Assembly (NCBI RefSeq): GCF_022829345.1
Contig: NZ_JAKSXV010000097.1
Span: 36,132-100,131 of the forward strand
Direction of reading: 5' to 3'
Length of the DNA stretch: 64,000 nt
Origin: Methylobacterium sp. J-090
Lineage (GTDB): Bacteria; Pseudomonadota; Alphaproteobacteria; Rhizobiales; Beijerinckiaceae
Below, piece by piece: positions 8,464 to 16,841 of this stretch. Below the pieces are notes generated by a model. The model was not told the origin of the DNA. It searched no databases and worked only from the letters and a program-made list of their open reading frames with translations. The translations under genes and the position numbers were made by a program. Position 1 is the first letter of the stretch. The number at the start of each line of letters is the position of its first letter.

Positions 8464-9228
8464 ATGTTGCGTACCATCCGTGTCATCGGCATCGGGACCG
8501 GCAACCCCGAGCACATCACCGTCCAGGCGGTGCGCGCCCTCAACACCGTCGACGTGGTGTTCGTCCTCGACAAGGGCCGCGAGAAGGCCGATCTCGTCGC
8601 CGTGCGGCGCGAGATCTGCGCCCGCTACATCACCGAGCGGCCCTACCGCTTCGTCGAGGCCCAGGACCCCGAGCGCGACCGCGACCCCGCCGATTACGGG
8701 GCGACGGTGGAGGCCTGGCACGCCGCCCGCGCCGTCCTCTACGAGGCGATGATCGAGGGCGAGCTGCGGCCCGACGAGTGCGGCGCCTTCCTCGTCTGGG
8801 GCGATCCGTCCCTCTACGACAGCACCCTGCGGATCATCGAGCGCATCGTGGCGCGCGGGCGCGTGCCCTTCGCCTACGACGTGATCCCGGGGATCAGCAG
8901 CGTCCAGGCCCTGGCGGCGAGCCACCGCATCGCCCTCAACCGCATCGGCGCGCCGATCCACATCACCACCGGCCGGCTCCTGGCCGACGGGCTGCCGCCC
9001 GGCGCCGACACCACGGTGGTGATGCTCGACGGGAACCCCCGCTTCGACCACCTCGACCCGGATCTGACCATCTACTGGGGCGCCTATCTCGGCACCGCCG
9101 ACGAACTCATCCTGTCCGGCCGCCTCGGCGACGTCGCCGACACCATCGCGCGGACCCGGCGGGAGGCCCGCGCCCGCCACGGCTGGATCATGGACACGTA
9201 CCTGCTGCGTGCGCCCGGGGAGGGGTGA
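8464..9228 (+). CDS. cobF: Precorrin-6A synthase (deacetylating)
   Basis: A 254-residue SAM-dependent methyltransferase of the tetrapyrrole methylase fold. The start 'MLRTIRVIGIGTGNPEHITVQ' carries the GxGxG-like SAM loop, and 'FLVWGDPSLYDSTLRI' and 'DVIPGISSVQALAA' are the characteristic internal motifs. CobF methylates C-1 of precorrin-5 and removes the acetyl group in aerobic cobalamin synthesis. It stands alone here, transcribed divergently from the metal island with an 88-nt gap; other cob genes are not in the window. No cobalamin riboswitch was recognised upstream. Confidence 0.92.
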   Translation: MLRTIRVIGIGTGNPEHITVQAVRALNTVDVVFVLDKGREKADLVAVRREICARYITERPYRFVEAQDPERDRDPADYGATVEAWHAARAVLYEAMIEGELRPDECGAFLVWGDPSLYDSTLRIIERIVARGRVPFAYDVIPGISSVQALAASHRIALNRIGAPIHITTGRLLADGLPPGADTTVVMLDGNPRFDHLDPDLTIYWGAYLGTADELILSGRLGDVADTIARTRREARARHGWIMDTYLLRAPGEG

Positions 9229-9239
9229 TCGACCGCGCG

Positions 9240-9390
9240 TTCCCCTCCCCCCTGCGGGGAGGGGTCAGGGGTGGGGGTGGCTCCGCCAGGCTCCCGCCCA
9301 TGGAAATCGCGCGCGGGCAAACCCGTCGCGACCCTTCAGGGTCGTCCGGCCACCCCCACCTCCAACTCCTCCCCGCAAGGGGGAGGAGAG
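9240..9390. repeat. Intergenic palindromic repeat, family B, copy 1
   Basis: Left arm TCCCCTCCCCCCTGCGGGGA to GGGGTGGGGGTGG, right arm CCACCCCCACC to CTCCTCCCCGCAAGGGGGAG. A shorter hairpin (GACCC-TTCA-GGGTC) sits between the arms. The rest of the 482-nt gap between cobF and the next gene (9229-9710) shows nothing else that can be supported. A second copy is at 32680. Confidence 0.8.
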
Positions 9391-9710
9391 CCCGGGCCTG
9401 CTTCGACGCGCGCGGCATTCGGGCATCGGAAAAGCCACGATCCGAGGGTTCGTCCGCCCCGGAGCGATCCCCTCAACCCCTTGCATCTGCGACATATTCA
9501 CCGCCTTCGCGGAACGAAATCGTCGACCCGTCCGCCCGGCGCGGGAGATCGATCCGCGCGCGCCGGCATCGGCAGGCGCAACCGTCTCTTCAGGCCGTGG
9601 CAGCGCCCGGCGCGGCCGATTCGGGCCCCGGCGGGGGATTTGCCGGAGCCCCGCCAGGGGCGATCATCGGCCGGGCGCGTCGCTTCGATGCGCCCGGAGG
9701 GCTTGGGCTC

Positions 9711-10949
9711 ATGGCGGTGCGTGCGGGAACGGCGGGATGGGGCGGGACGCGCCTCGGACGGGTGCTCGGCGCGGGCGCCGCCTGCCTCGGGCTCGGCGCC
9801 GCCCTCGCCTGCCTCGACCGGCCGGCCGTGGGCGCGGCCGCCGCCGCCCTGTCGCTGCGCCTGGAGGAGCGCCTCGGCACCCAGACGCCCGCCGGGCCGG
9901 CCCGCATCGGCCTCGGGCCCCACGGCCGCGACATCCGCCTCGCCGGCGAGTTGGGGGAGGGGACGGCGGAGCGCCTGCGCGCGATCCTCGACGCCAACCC
10001 CCACGCGGAGCGCCTCCACCTCACCAGCGAGGGCGGCCTCGTGGCGGAAGGGCAGGCCATCGGCGATCTCGTCGCCGCGCGGAATCTCGCCACCTACGTG
10101 CCCGATTACTGCGTCTCGGCCTGCACCCTCGCCTTCGTGCGCGGGCACCGGCGCTTCCTCGTCGAGGGCGGGCGCCTCGGCTTCCACGCCCCCTACGAGG
10201 CCGGCCTGTTCGGGCAGGCCGTGCAGGCCGACGGCGTGCCCGAGCGGACGGCCTACCTCGCCGCCGGCCTCGACCCCGCCTTCGTGACCGAGGCCCTGGC
10301 CACCGCCTCCGCCGACCTGTGGGTGCCCGACACGGGCCGGCTTCTCTCCGCCCGCGTCGTCACCGAGACCGTCGACACCGGGCGGTTCCCCGATTCGACC
10401 CTCGACGACGATCCGAGCCCGGCGGGCGCCCGGGCGGCCATCCTGCGCGCCCTGCCGCTCCTGGGTTCGGCGCCGGGCGCCGTCGCGGACCTCGCCGCCT
10501 GGTACGCCGAGGCCTACCGCACCGGCCGGCCGGAGGCCGAATCCGTCGCGGGCCTGCGCCGGCGCGCCGCCGCCGGGATCGCCCGCGGGCTCGCGCAGGC
10601 CGACGCGTCCACGGTCCTGGACGCCGGGCGCCTCCTCCTGCGGGCCATGCTGGCGGCCCGCGACGGGGACCGCGAAGCCTGCGCGCGGATCGGCGCGGGG
10701 GCCGATCTCGTCGAGGCCGGGGAGGTGCTCGGCGACGGGGCGGCGGTGCCGGCCCTCGTGGCGCGGGCGGGGATTGTTGCGGTGATCGCCCCCCTGCCCG
10801 ACAGCGGGGTCCCGGCGCGCGCCTGCGCCACCGAGATCCACGCCTACGCCCGCGCCCTGGCGAAAGCCCCGGCCGAGGCGGCCCCGGCGGTGCGCGCCCT
10901 GATGCAGCGGGCCGGGCGCCCCGTCCGCGAGGCCTCCGCCCTGCCGTGA
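9711..10949 (+). CDS. Predicted exported/membrane protein with ClpP/crotonase-like fold region
   Basis: A 412-residue protein with a hydrophobic N-terminus (residues ~12-45). The region about 65-170 resembles ClpP-fold periplasmic proteins (COG3904 type): 'RLHLTSEGGLVAEGQAIGDLV' as the oxyanion-side strand-turn, then 'YVPDYCVSACTLAFVRGHRR' with a Ser where the ClpP nucleophile sits, then 'LGFHAPYEAG' with a His. The C-terminal half is Ala-rich and helical with no recognised domain. Function is unknown; a serine-protease-like activity is possible but unproven. The ATG follows a Gly/Ala-rich open stretch, so the true start may differ. Confidence 0.65.
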   Translation: MAVRAGTAGWGGTRLGRVLGAGAACLGLGAALACLDRPAVGAAAAALSLRLEERLGTQTPAGPARIGLGPHGRDIRLAGELGEGTAERLRAILDANPHAERLHLTSEGGLVAEGQAIGDLVAARNLATYVPDYCVSACTLAFVRGHRRFLVEGGRLGFHAPYEAGLFGQAVQADGVPERTAYLAAGLDPAFVTEALATASADLWVPDTGRLLSARVVTETVDTGRFPDSTLDDDPSPAGARAAILRALPLLGSAPGAVADLAAWYAEAYRTGRPEAESVAGLRRRAAAGIARGLAQADASTVLDAGRLLLRAMLAARDGDREACARIGAGADLVEAGEVLGDGAAVPALVARAGIVAVIAPLPDSGVPARACATEIHAYARALAKAPAEAAPAVRALMQRAGRPVREASALP

Positions 10950-11012
10950 GCGCGTGGGAGGGACCGGTGCTGGGGGCCGGGCGGAACGACCGGGGATGGG
11001 TGGCTTGAAGAC

Positions 11013-11049
11013 GGTCCGCTTCTACCGGGCAACGAGGCAGAAGCGGACC
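11013..11049. repeat. Perfect 11-bp inverted repeat at the edge of a lower-GC patch
   Basis: GGTCCGCTTCT, a 15-nt loop and AGAAGCGGACC. The arms match perfectly. It lies 39 nt past the stop of the VOC gene (read on the minus strand) and marks where base composition drops. It could act as a terminator hairpin for that gene, without a T-tract, or be a short repeat left by an insertion. Confidence 0.6.
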
Positions 11050-11088
11050 TTGGGCTACATGTCGTTGAGTTCGAGCCGCGATGCCCTA

Positions 11089-11487
11089 TCAGACGATGGC
11101 GAGCTCTGCGCGCCGGAGTTGGGTCTGCGTAGCGACCTCAATGAAATAGCCCCCCTTGGCCTTGAAGTAGAATGTCCAAGCCCCGTGGTAATCGCGCGGC
11201 TCCGGCACGTCCCAACCGTCGATCTTCAGGCGCGCGTTCAGCGCATCAACCTGCTCCCGGCTGTCTTGGATGAAACCGATGTGATGGACGTCACTATCCT
11301 CGGGGTAGGCGAAGGGGCCTCGTTTTTTCGCGAAGTCATTTAGGACCAGCAGCATACCGTCGTCGTCGTGCATGACAGCAAGTGCCTTCCCACGCATCAC
11401 CGACGTGTGCAGCCCGAAGTAGACCTCGAACATCGCTACGTCAGCCGGGACGTCGATGCTTGTGAGATTAATGTGGTTGAGCTTCAT
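11089..11487 (-). CDS. VOC-family (glyoxalase/bleomycin-resistance fold) protein
   Basis: A 132-residue single-module VOC protein. The beta-alpha-beta-beta-beta pattern is visible, with probable metal ligands at 'MKLNHINLT' (His5), 'DVHHIGF' and 'GGYFIEVA' (Glu). The substrate is unknown; the family includes glyoxalases, dioxygenases and antibiotic-binding proteins. The ATG at 11487 has GGAGAGG about 8 nt upstream and is preferred to a GTG three codons earlier. Codon use and base composition (visibly more A/T than neighbours) suggest recent acquisition. No partner gene adjoins it. Confidence 0.8.
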   Translation of the reverse strand: MKLNHINLTSIDVPADVAMFEVYFGLHTSVMRGKALAVMHDDDGMLLVLNDFAKKRGPFAYPEDSDVHHIGFIQDSREQVDALNARLKIDGWDVPEPRDYHGAWTFYFKAKGGYFIEVATQTQLRRAELAIV

Positions 11488-11775
11488 CGGACACACCTCT
11501 CCTGTTCATCGGAAAGGACGCGCTGGTAGTCGACCGCTTATGGCGGCCGCCATGTACGAGCGCTAAGCCACCCGGACTACCGACCGGGCTGTGACTTCTA
11601 CACGTCCATGGTCGGGGTAAGCAGCACGCGGTTACCTGTCAACGATCACGCCCGTCCGGGGGGCTCGGACGATCATGCTCGTCTGCTTCGGAGGTGCACG
11701 CGTGGCGGCCCGAACGGCTTATTTGGATCGATACCGGCCCCCAGGGCGAGGTGCCGGGCGTCGGATAGCCGCCCC
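11488..11775. other. Gene-free lower-GC stretch
   Basis: Between the VOC gene and the PAS-protein gene nothing coding can be supported. The sequence keeps the lower GC of the VOC gene up to about 11.7 kb, consistent with one inserted segment of roughly 0.7 kb starting near 11.0 kb. Confidence 0.5.
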
Positions 11776-12345
11776 CTAATGTCGGCGCGCGTCGGCCTTG
11801 CCCTGGAGGTGGCGGGCGAGTTCGTGGCCGATCTCCCGCATCAGGCTGTCGAGGAGTCGGGCGAGGGACGGGTGGTGCAGGTGGCCGACGAGGCCGTGCA
11901 GGGCGATGGCGTGCTCGGCCATGCGGTTGACCGCGTGCTGGCCCGGCCGGTCGAGGCCGCCCTCGTGGGTGAGGTCGAGGGCGATGCCGCGCCCGTGCCG
12001 GGGCTGGCCCGCCCCGTCGCGCTCGATCCGCCCGCGCAGGGACAGGCTGCGCTCGCCCGACGCCGTGCGGAAGGCGACATCGAACGGCGCTCCGCCGGCG
12101 ACGGCGGCATGGACGACGTTCTCCACCCGCTCGCGATCCTCGCCGTGGGTCCCGTCGAGGAGGCTGCCCAGGGGCACGCCGGAGGCGGTGCGCCCCGGCT
12201 CGAGGCCCAGGACCTCCCCCAGGGTGCCCGAGAGCACGAGCCGGTCCGCCCAGATGTCGTAGGTCCACAGGCCGACGACCCCGGACGCGACCAGGGCGGC
12301 CTGCACCTCCGCGCTCTCCGACATCGCGAACAGGGGTCGAGACAT
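11776..12345 (-). CDS. PAS-domain protein without output domain
   Basis: A 189-residue protein. Residues ~8-125 form a PAS/PAC module: 'ALVASGVVGLWTYDIWADRL', 'GEVLGLEPGRTASGVPLGSL' and 'FRTASGERSLSLRGRI' are typical PAS strands. The C-terminal ~50 residues are helical, with several His, and contain no kinase, GGDEF or HTH domain. AGGAG lies 6 nt before the ATG. It may be a stand-alone sensor that acts through a partner, or the N-terminal part of a kinase that has lost its output. The partner is unknown. Confidence 0.75.
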   Translation of the reverse strand: MSRPLFAMSESAEVQAALVASGVVGLWTYDIWADRLVLSGTLGEVLGLEPGRTASGVPLGSLLDGTHGEDRERVENVVHAAVAGGAPFDVAFRTASGERSLSLRGRIERDGAGQPRHGRGIALDLTHEGGLDRPGQHAVNRMAEHAIALHGLVGHLHHPSLARLLDSLMREIGHELARHLQGKADARRH

Positions 12346-12687
12346 GATTCTCCTGGAGGGGACACCGGGCCGCGACCGTGCCGTGGCGCCCGTCGCCGGA
12401 CGGACGGTGTGATTTACCTGAGGTTTGTTTTATCGCAGGACTCACCGGATGCGATTCCCGTACGCTAGAGGGAAATCGGCCTGACGAGAAGAGGGTTGGT
12501 TGCGTTTTTATGGCAATCTCTCAACCTCAGATTGACGATCGCGTCATGGCCCCAGGCGCACGCTTAACGATTGATTAACCATGATCGGCGAGACCGGATC
12601 AGGTCATCCTTGCGTCACAGGACGGCCCCGGCGCGGGCGCCGGCCTGCGTGACCGGGACGAATCGAGAGCCGCAAAGGGGCGTCAGG
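12346..12687. other. Regulatory gap upstream of the parA-like gene
   Basis: This 342-nt gap separates the divergent PAS-protein and parA-like genes. It is more A/T-rich than its flanks and holds the CtrA-like box at 12564. A 22-codon open frame (start about 12510) is too short and lacks support, so it is not called. Confidence 0.5.
12564..12578. promoter_or_regulatory. Perfect CtrA-type box TTAA-N7-TTAA
   Basis: TTAACGATTGATTAA followed by C exactly fits the CtrA consensus TTAA-N7-TTAA(C). It lies 109 nt upstream of the parA-like start. CtrA is the master cell-cycle response regulator of alphaproteobacteria. Control of this gene by CtrA is inferred from the motif only. Confidence 0.6.
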
Positions 12688-13326
12688 ATGAAGGCCATCA
12701 CGTTCGTCACGCAGAAGGGGGGCAGCGGCAAGAGCACCCTGTGCATCTCGCTGGCGGTCGCCGCCCAGGAGCGTGGCCTCTCCGTCTGCATCCTGGAGAT
12801 GGACCGGCAGGCGACGATCTCCGACTGGCTCGACCACCGCACCGTGGACGGCCCCGAGGTCGCCCAGATCGACGCGACCCAGATCGACGCGGTCATGGCC
12901 CAGCTGCGCGAATCCTCCTACGACTACGTCTTCATCGATACGCCGGGCGTCGATTCCACCGGGACCCTCTCGGCCATCCGCGCGGCCGACCTGTGCATCA
13001 TCCCGTGCCGGCCGACCCCGGCGGACCTGCGCGCCTTCAAGCCGACGCTGGCCGCCGTCTACCGCCTCGAGAAGAAGTTCGCCTTCGTCCTGAACCAGAC
13101 CCCGCCGCGCTCCTACCGCATCCGCGACGCCGCCGACGGTCTCGCGGTCCTGGGCATCCTGCCCGACGTCAACATCGTCGCCCGCACGGACCACCAGGAC
13201 GCCATCGGCGTCGGCCAGGGCGTCACCGAGTTCAATCCGAAGGGGCAGGCGGCGGGCGAAGTGCGCCGGCTCTGGACCTGGATCGAGAAGCGGATGCAGG
13301 TCTCCAAGCATGTCAAAGCCGCCTAA
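12688..13326 (+). CDS. ParA/Soj-family ATPase
   Basis: A 212-residue ParA-like P-loop ATPase. It has the deviant Walker A 'TQKGGSGKSTL' (about residues 8-18, signature Lys present), the switch region 'LEMDRQATISDW' near 36-47, and Walker B 'YDYVFIDTPG' near 79-88. The short, HTH-less architecture is like small plasmid/VirC1-type ParAs rather than chromosomal ParA or MipZ. The next gene overlaps by 17 nt and encodes a ribbon-helix-helix protein, the usual partner type for small ParAs. Cargo may be a plasmid-like element, a protein cluster or cell-cycle factor. CDS start is preceded by 'GTCAGG', a weak ribosome-binding site. Confidence 0.88.
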   Translation: MKAITFVTQKGGSGKSTLCISLAVAAQERGLSVCILEMDRQATISDWLDHRTVDGPEVAQIDATQIDAVMAQLRESSYDYVFIDTPGVDSTGTLSAIRAADLCIIPCRPTPADLRAFKPTLAAVYRLEKKFAFVLNQTPPRSYRIRDAADGLAVLGILPDVNIVARTDHQDAIGVGQGVTEFNPKGQAAGEVRRLWTWIEKRMQVSKHVKAA

Positions 13327-13615
13327 ACCGAGCCTCGCCGCCATCGTGGCGGCCTCGTCGGGGCGCCCGCAGCCCACCGCCGAGATCGTCACGCTCGACG
13401 TCGGCACCCCCCGCCCCCGGCCCGCCGCCACCCTCAAGGAGCGGGCGCGGCAGATGTCGGTCTACCTCGAGCCGCCGGTCTACGATCAGCTGCGCGACAT
13501 CGCCCATGCCGAGCGGACCAAGATGCACGGCCTGATGCTGGAGGCCCTCGACCTGCTGTTCCGGCAGCGCGGCGCCCGCTCCATCCGGCAGCTGACGGAG
13601 ACCGACCCGCGCTGA
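13310..13615 (+). CDS. Ribbon-helix-helix partner of the ParA-like ATPase
   Basis: A 101-residue basic protein. A disordered, Pro-rich N-terminal ~45 residues precede 'RQMSVYLEPPVYDQLRDIAH' and 'MHGLMLEALDLLFRQRG', which read as the strand-helix-helix of a ribbon-helix-helix DNA-binding fold (ParG-like layout). The overlap with the ATPase gene implies coupled translation. By analogy with ParF/ParG, it would bind DNA and stimulate the ATPase through its flexible N-terminus. This is inferred, not shown. Confidence 0.7.
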   Translation: MSKPPKPSLAAIVAASSGRPQPTAEIVTLDVGTPRPRPAATLKERARQMSVYLEPPVYDQLRDIAHAERTKMHGLMLEALDLLFRQRGARSIRQLTETDPR

Positions 13616-14003
13616 GGCAGGCGGGTCGTCGCGAGTGCGAAAACCGCTGGATTGAGAAGAGCTTGCGGCGCGATCCCGACCTCGCGTCGCAACCTGACCC
13701 CCGCCGCGGCCGCCCGATGCCCCGGGCCGACGACCGGGCTGGCCCGATCGATCCGGCTTTCGCCTGATCCCGCAAGGGCTTCGGTCCGGGTGCGGATGCG
13801 GCGCACGAGCCGCGAAGGCCGGTCCACGCCCCATTCCCGAAAAATCCCGGCCGCCGCATTCAGCCTTCGTTTACGTCGAAGCGACAAACCTGGGCATCCC
13901 GGGACGACGCGTTCGTGTGCGTCGCCCCGGGCACCCGGCGGACCTCGTCGTCCTCGGTCGCGGGTGTGTGTTGCGTCACGAGGCGGCGGGGCGGATCATC
14001 GGG
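13616..14003. other. Gene-free gap before rlpA
   Basis: This stretch separates the parA/RHH pair from rlpA. No gene, repeat or clear promoter can be supported. Open frames here extend rlpA upstream, but they lack family similarity. Confidence 0.5.
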
Positions 14004-15488
14004 ATGACGCGTTCGACGAAGGCCGGCCTGTCGTTCGGTGTGCCGGCCGGGCTGCCCCTGTGGCGGCTGCTGGGCGCCTGCGCCGTGGCGCTCGCCACGG
14101 CCAACTGCGCCCAGAATCCGCAGCAGAAGCTCGCCGGGTCCTCCGGCTCCACCCTCGATCCGAAATACGGGGTCAAGGCGAGCCCGCGCCTCTACAAGGA
14201 GGGCGACGTGATCCCGAAGGGCGGCGGCCGGCGCTTCTCCGGCAAGCCCTACGTGGTGGCGGGCCGCACCTACGTGCCGCGCGAGGACGCCAAGGGCTAC
14301 GTCCGCGAGGGCCTGGCCTCGTGGTACGGCGCCGCCTTCCACGGCCGGATGACCGCCAACGGCGAGGTGTTCGACCGCCACTCCATCGCGGCCGCACACC
14401 CGACCCTGCCCCTGCCGAGCTACGCCCGCGTCACCAACCTCACCAACCACCGTTCCATGATCGTGCGGGTGAACGATCGCGGGCCGTACCACGCCGACCG
14501 CGTCATGGACGTGTCGGAGGAGGTGGCCCAGGCCCTGGAATTCCACCGCAGCGGCACGTCCCGCGTGCGGGTCGAGTATGTCGGCAAGGCCTCCACCTCC
14601 GGCAGCGACGACCGCAAGCTGCTCGCGACCCTGCGCACGGACGGCGTGCCCGCCGCCATCCGGGGCCCGTCGCCGGTGATGCTGGCCGATCTCGGCCCCG
14701 ACGAGCCCCTGGCAAGGGGCCGCTCGGCCCTGGCGTTCCGCTCGGCCGCCGAGGAAGCGCCGCAGGAAACCGTGCAGGAGGCTTCGCAAGAGACGTCGCG
14801 AGAGATTCCGAACGAGGCCCCGCGCGAGGCGCCCCGGCCGGCGCGCGCGGCACCCATCATCCTGGCGAGTGCGGCCGGCGTCGCCGTGCCCGCCGCCCTC
14901 CAGCCCACCGCCTTGCGCGAGACCGCGTTCCGGCCCGTGGCCACCGCGCCCGTGCGTCTCGCGCCGGCCCCCCTCGCCCTGACGCCGCCGCCCGTGCGGC
15001 TGGCGGCGCACGGGGCCGAAGGAGGCCAAAAGGCGGGAATCCAGACGGCGGGAGGGCGGACCCGGGTCGCGGCCGTGCCGCAGCCCCTGACGCGGACTGC
15101 CGCCGCCTGGCCCGCCCCGGCGGCGCCAGCGAAGGCCGGCGGACACGCTGGCGCTTCGGGTCAGGCCGCGATCCCGGCCAAGACCGGCGCGCCCACCAGG
15201 ACCGGCGCGCCGACCAGGACCGGCGCGCCCACCAGGACCGTCGCGTCGGGGTCCGCCAAGGCCGTCGCGCCCGCCGCCGCCGTCGCGTTCGTCAAACCGA
15301 CGATGCCCGCCAAGGGCATCGCGCCGGTGATGGCCCTGGCCGCTTCCAGGGGGCCCGTGCCGGCACCGCCGGTGAAGCTGGCCGCCAAGGCCGCACCGGC
15401 TCCGGCGGGGAAGGGCGCCGCCGGCAAGGCCGCCGTCGCCGCGGCCAAGCCCGGGCCTGCCCGCGCGCGGGTGGCCGAGGCCCGCTGA
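14004..15488 (+). CDS. rlpA: RlpA-like septal-ring lytic transglycosylase
   Basis: A 494-residue RlpA homologue. A leader with a Cys (ALATANCAQN, residues ~27-36) resembles a lipobox but with Asn at -1. The double-psi beta-barrel lies at ~90-190: 'GLASWYGAAFHGRMTANGEVF', 'LPLPSYARVTNLTNHRS' and 'VRVNDRGPYHADRVMDVS', with the catalytic-region Asp and His conserved. The C-terminal ~300 residues are low-complexity Ala/Pro/Lys-rich, with no SPOR domain recognised, and include three Thr-Gly-Ala-Pro-Thr-Arg repeats. RlpA cleaves naked glycan strands. The ATG at 14004 gives a normal leader; the upstream ATG at 13917 would bury it. Confidence 0.85.
   Translation: MTRSTKAGLSFGVPAGLPLWRLLGACAVALATANCAQNPQQKLAGSSGSTLDPKYGVKASPRLYKEGDVIPKGGGRRFSGKPYVVAGRTYVPREDAKGYVREGLASWYGAAFHGRMTANGEVFDRHSIAAAHPTLPLPSYARVTNLTNHRSMIVRVNDRGPYHADRVMDVSEEVAQALEFHRSGTSRVRVEYVGKASTSGSDDRKLLATLRTDGVPAAIRGPSPVMLADLGPDEPLARGRSALAFRSAAEEAPQETVQEASQETSREIPNEAPREAPRPARAAPIILASAAGVAVPAALQPTALRETAFRPVATAPVRLAPAPLALTPPPVRLAAHGAEGGQKAGIQTAGGRTRVAAVPQPLTRTAAAWPAPAAPAKAGGHAGASGQAAIPAKTGAPTRTGAPTRTGAPTRTVASGSAKAVAPAAAVAFVKPTMPAKGIAPVMALAASRGPVPAPPVKLAAKAAPAPAGKGAAGKAAVAAAKPGPARARVAEAR
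15183..15236 (+). repeat. 18-nt tandem repeat, three units, inside rlpA
   Basis: Unit ACCGGCGCGCCCACCAGG is repeated three times; the middle unit differs at one base. It encodes (Thr-Gly-Ala-Pro-Thr-Arg)x3, so unit gain or loss stays in frame and alters only the length of the flexible tail. Confidence 0.9.
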
Positions 15489-15634
15489 CGGGGATATCGC
15501 TGCGTCCTTGTGCGGTGCGAAATGCGCTGGCGGGGCGTGGATTTTGGTTCGATCTCCCCCCGAATACCTTGTATCGTCACGCTTGTACGGTGGCGGGAAC
15601 CGGTGATCCCCGACCGCATGGTGTGAGGCGAGTG

Positions 15635-16831
15635 ATGCGCGCGACGATTCTCCACGCGAGCCGGACGGCCCTGGTCTGCGGGATGCTCGCCGCCTCCGCC
15701 TGGGGCGCCCGCGCCCAGACCTTCCAGACGGCGGCCCCCCACGCGATCCTCATCGATGCCGATTCCGGCTCGGTCCTGTTCGAGAAGGGCGCCGACGAGC
15801 TCTTCTCCCCGGCCAGCATGGCCAAGCTGATGACCACCGAGATCGTGTTCAACGAGATCCGGCAGGGCCGGCTCACCATGGACTCGGAGTTCCAGATCAC
15901 CGAGGACGCGTGGCGCCGGGGCGGGGCCGGGGGCGGCGGCTCGTCGATGTTCGCGCAGCTCAACAGCCGGATCAAGCTCTCCGACCTCCTGCGCGGGCTC
16001 ATCGTGCAGTCGGGCAACGACGCGGCCATCGCCATCGGCGAGGGCATCGCCGGCTCGGAGGAGAATTTCGGGCGGATGATGACCGCGCGGGCGAAGGAGA
16101 TCGGCCTGCAGCGCTCGACCTTCCGCAACGCCACCGGCTACGCGGCGCCCGACCAGAAGGTGACCGCGCGCGATCTCGCCAAGCTGGCACTCCACATCAT
16201 CGAGACCTATCCCGACCTCTACAAGATGTTCGCCGAGCGCGAATTCACCTGGAACAAGATCAAGCAGCAGAACCGCAACCCGCTGCTGGCGCTGGACATC
16301 GGCGCCGACGGGCTGAAAACCGGCTACCTCGAGGAATCCGGCTACGGCCTCACCGGCTCGGCGGTGCAGAACGGCCAGCGCCTGATCATGGTGGTGAGCG
16401 GCCTGAAGACCGCCCGCGACCGGGCCGCCGAATCGCGAAAACTCGTGGAATGGGGGTTCCGCGCCTTCGAGCCGCGCCAGGTCTTCGCCGCGGGCGAGAC
16501 CGTGGCCGAGGCCTCGGTCTTCGGCGGTGCGCAGGGGAGCGTGCCCCTGGTGGCGAAGAAGCCCGTGCGGGTGCTGCTGCCGCGCGGCACCGGCGACAAG
16601 ATCACCGCCAGGGCGGTCTATGACGGCCCCCTCGTGGCGCCCGTGGAGGAGGGCCGGGCCGTGGGCCGCCTGCGGATCATGCGCGGCGACACCCAGGCCC
16701 TCGACCAGCCGCTCTATGCCGGGACCGCCGTGCCGGCCGGCTCGATCCCGCAGCGCGCCCTCGACGCGGCCCTGGAGGTCGGCACCGGCCTGTTCCGCCG
16801 CGCCTTCGACAAGGCCGGCGCCAAATCGTGA
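15635..16831 (+). CDS. D-alanyl-D-alanine carboxypeptidase (penicillin-binding protein 5/6 family)
   Basis: A 398-residue exported peptidase S11. It has a signal peptide (cleavage near 'GARAQ'). The three active-site motifs are intact: 'SPASMAKLMTT' (SxxK, about residue 58), 'QSGNDAAIA' (SxN), and 'DGLKTGYLEESG' (KTG). A C-terminal PBP5 beta domain and an amphipathic tail follow. It trims the terminal D-Ala of peptidoglycan stem peptides. The gene is followed after 10 nt by tmk, and gene order with rlpA upstream is common in Rhizobiales. The dacA/dacC label is ambiguous, so none is assigned. Confidence 0.92.
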   Translation: MRATILHASRTALVCGMLAASAWGARAQTFQTAAPHAILIDADSGSVLFEKGADELFSPASMAKLMTTEIVFNEIRQGRLTMDSEFQITEDAWRRGGAGGGGSSMFAQLNSRIKLSDLLRGLIVQSGNDAAIAIGEGIAGSEENFGRMMTARAKEIGLQRSTFRNATGYAAPDQKVTARDLAKLALHIIETYPDLYKMFAEREFTWNKIKQQNRNPLLALDIGADGLKTGYLEESGYGLTGSAVQNGQRLIMVVSGLKTARDRAAESRKLVEWGFRAFEPRQVFAAGETVAEASVFGGAQGSVPLVAKKPVRVLLPRGTGDKITARAVYDGPLVAPVEEGRAVGRLRIMRGDTQALDQPLYAGTAVPAGSIPQRALDAALEVGTGLFRRAFDKAGAKS

Positions 16832-16841
16832 CGGGCCAATC

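Noticed and set aside
12378..12578. A short plus-strand frame upstream of parA
   Set aside because: It covers the CtrA-like box, lacks a ribosome-binding site and has no known relatives.
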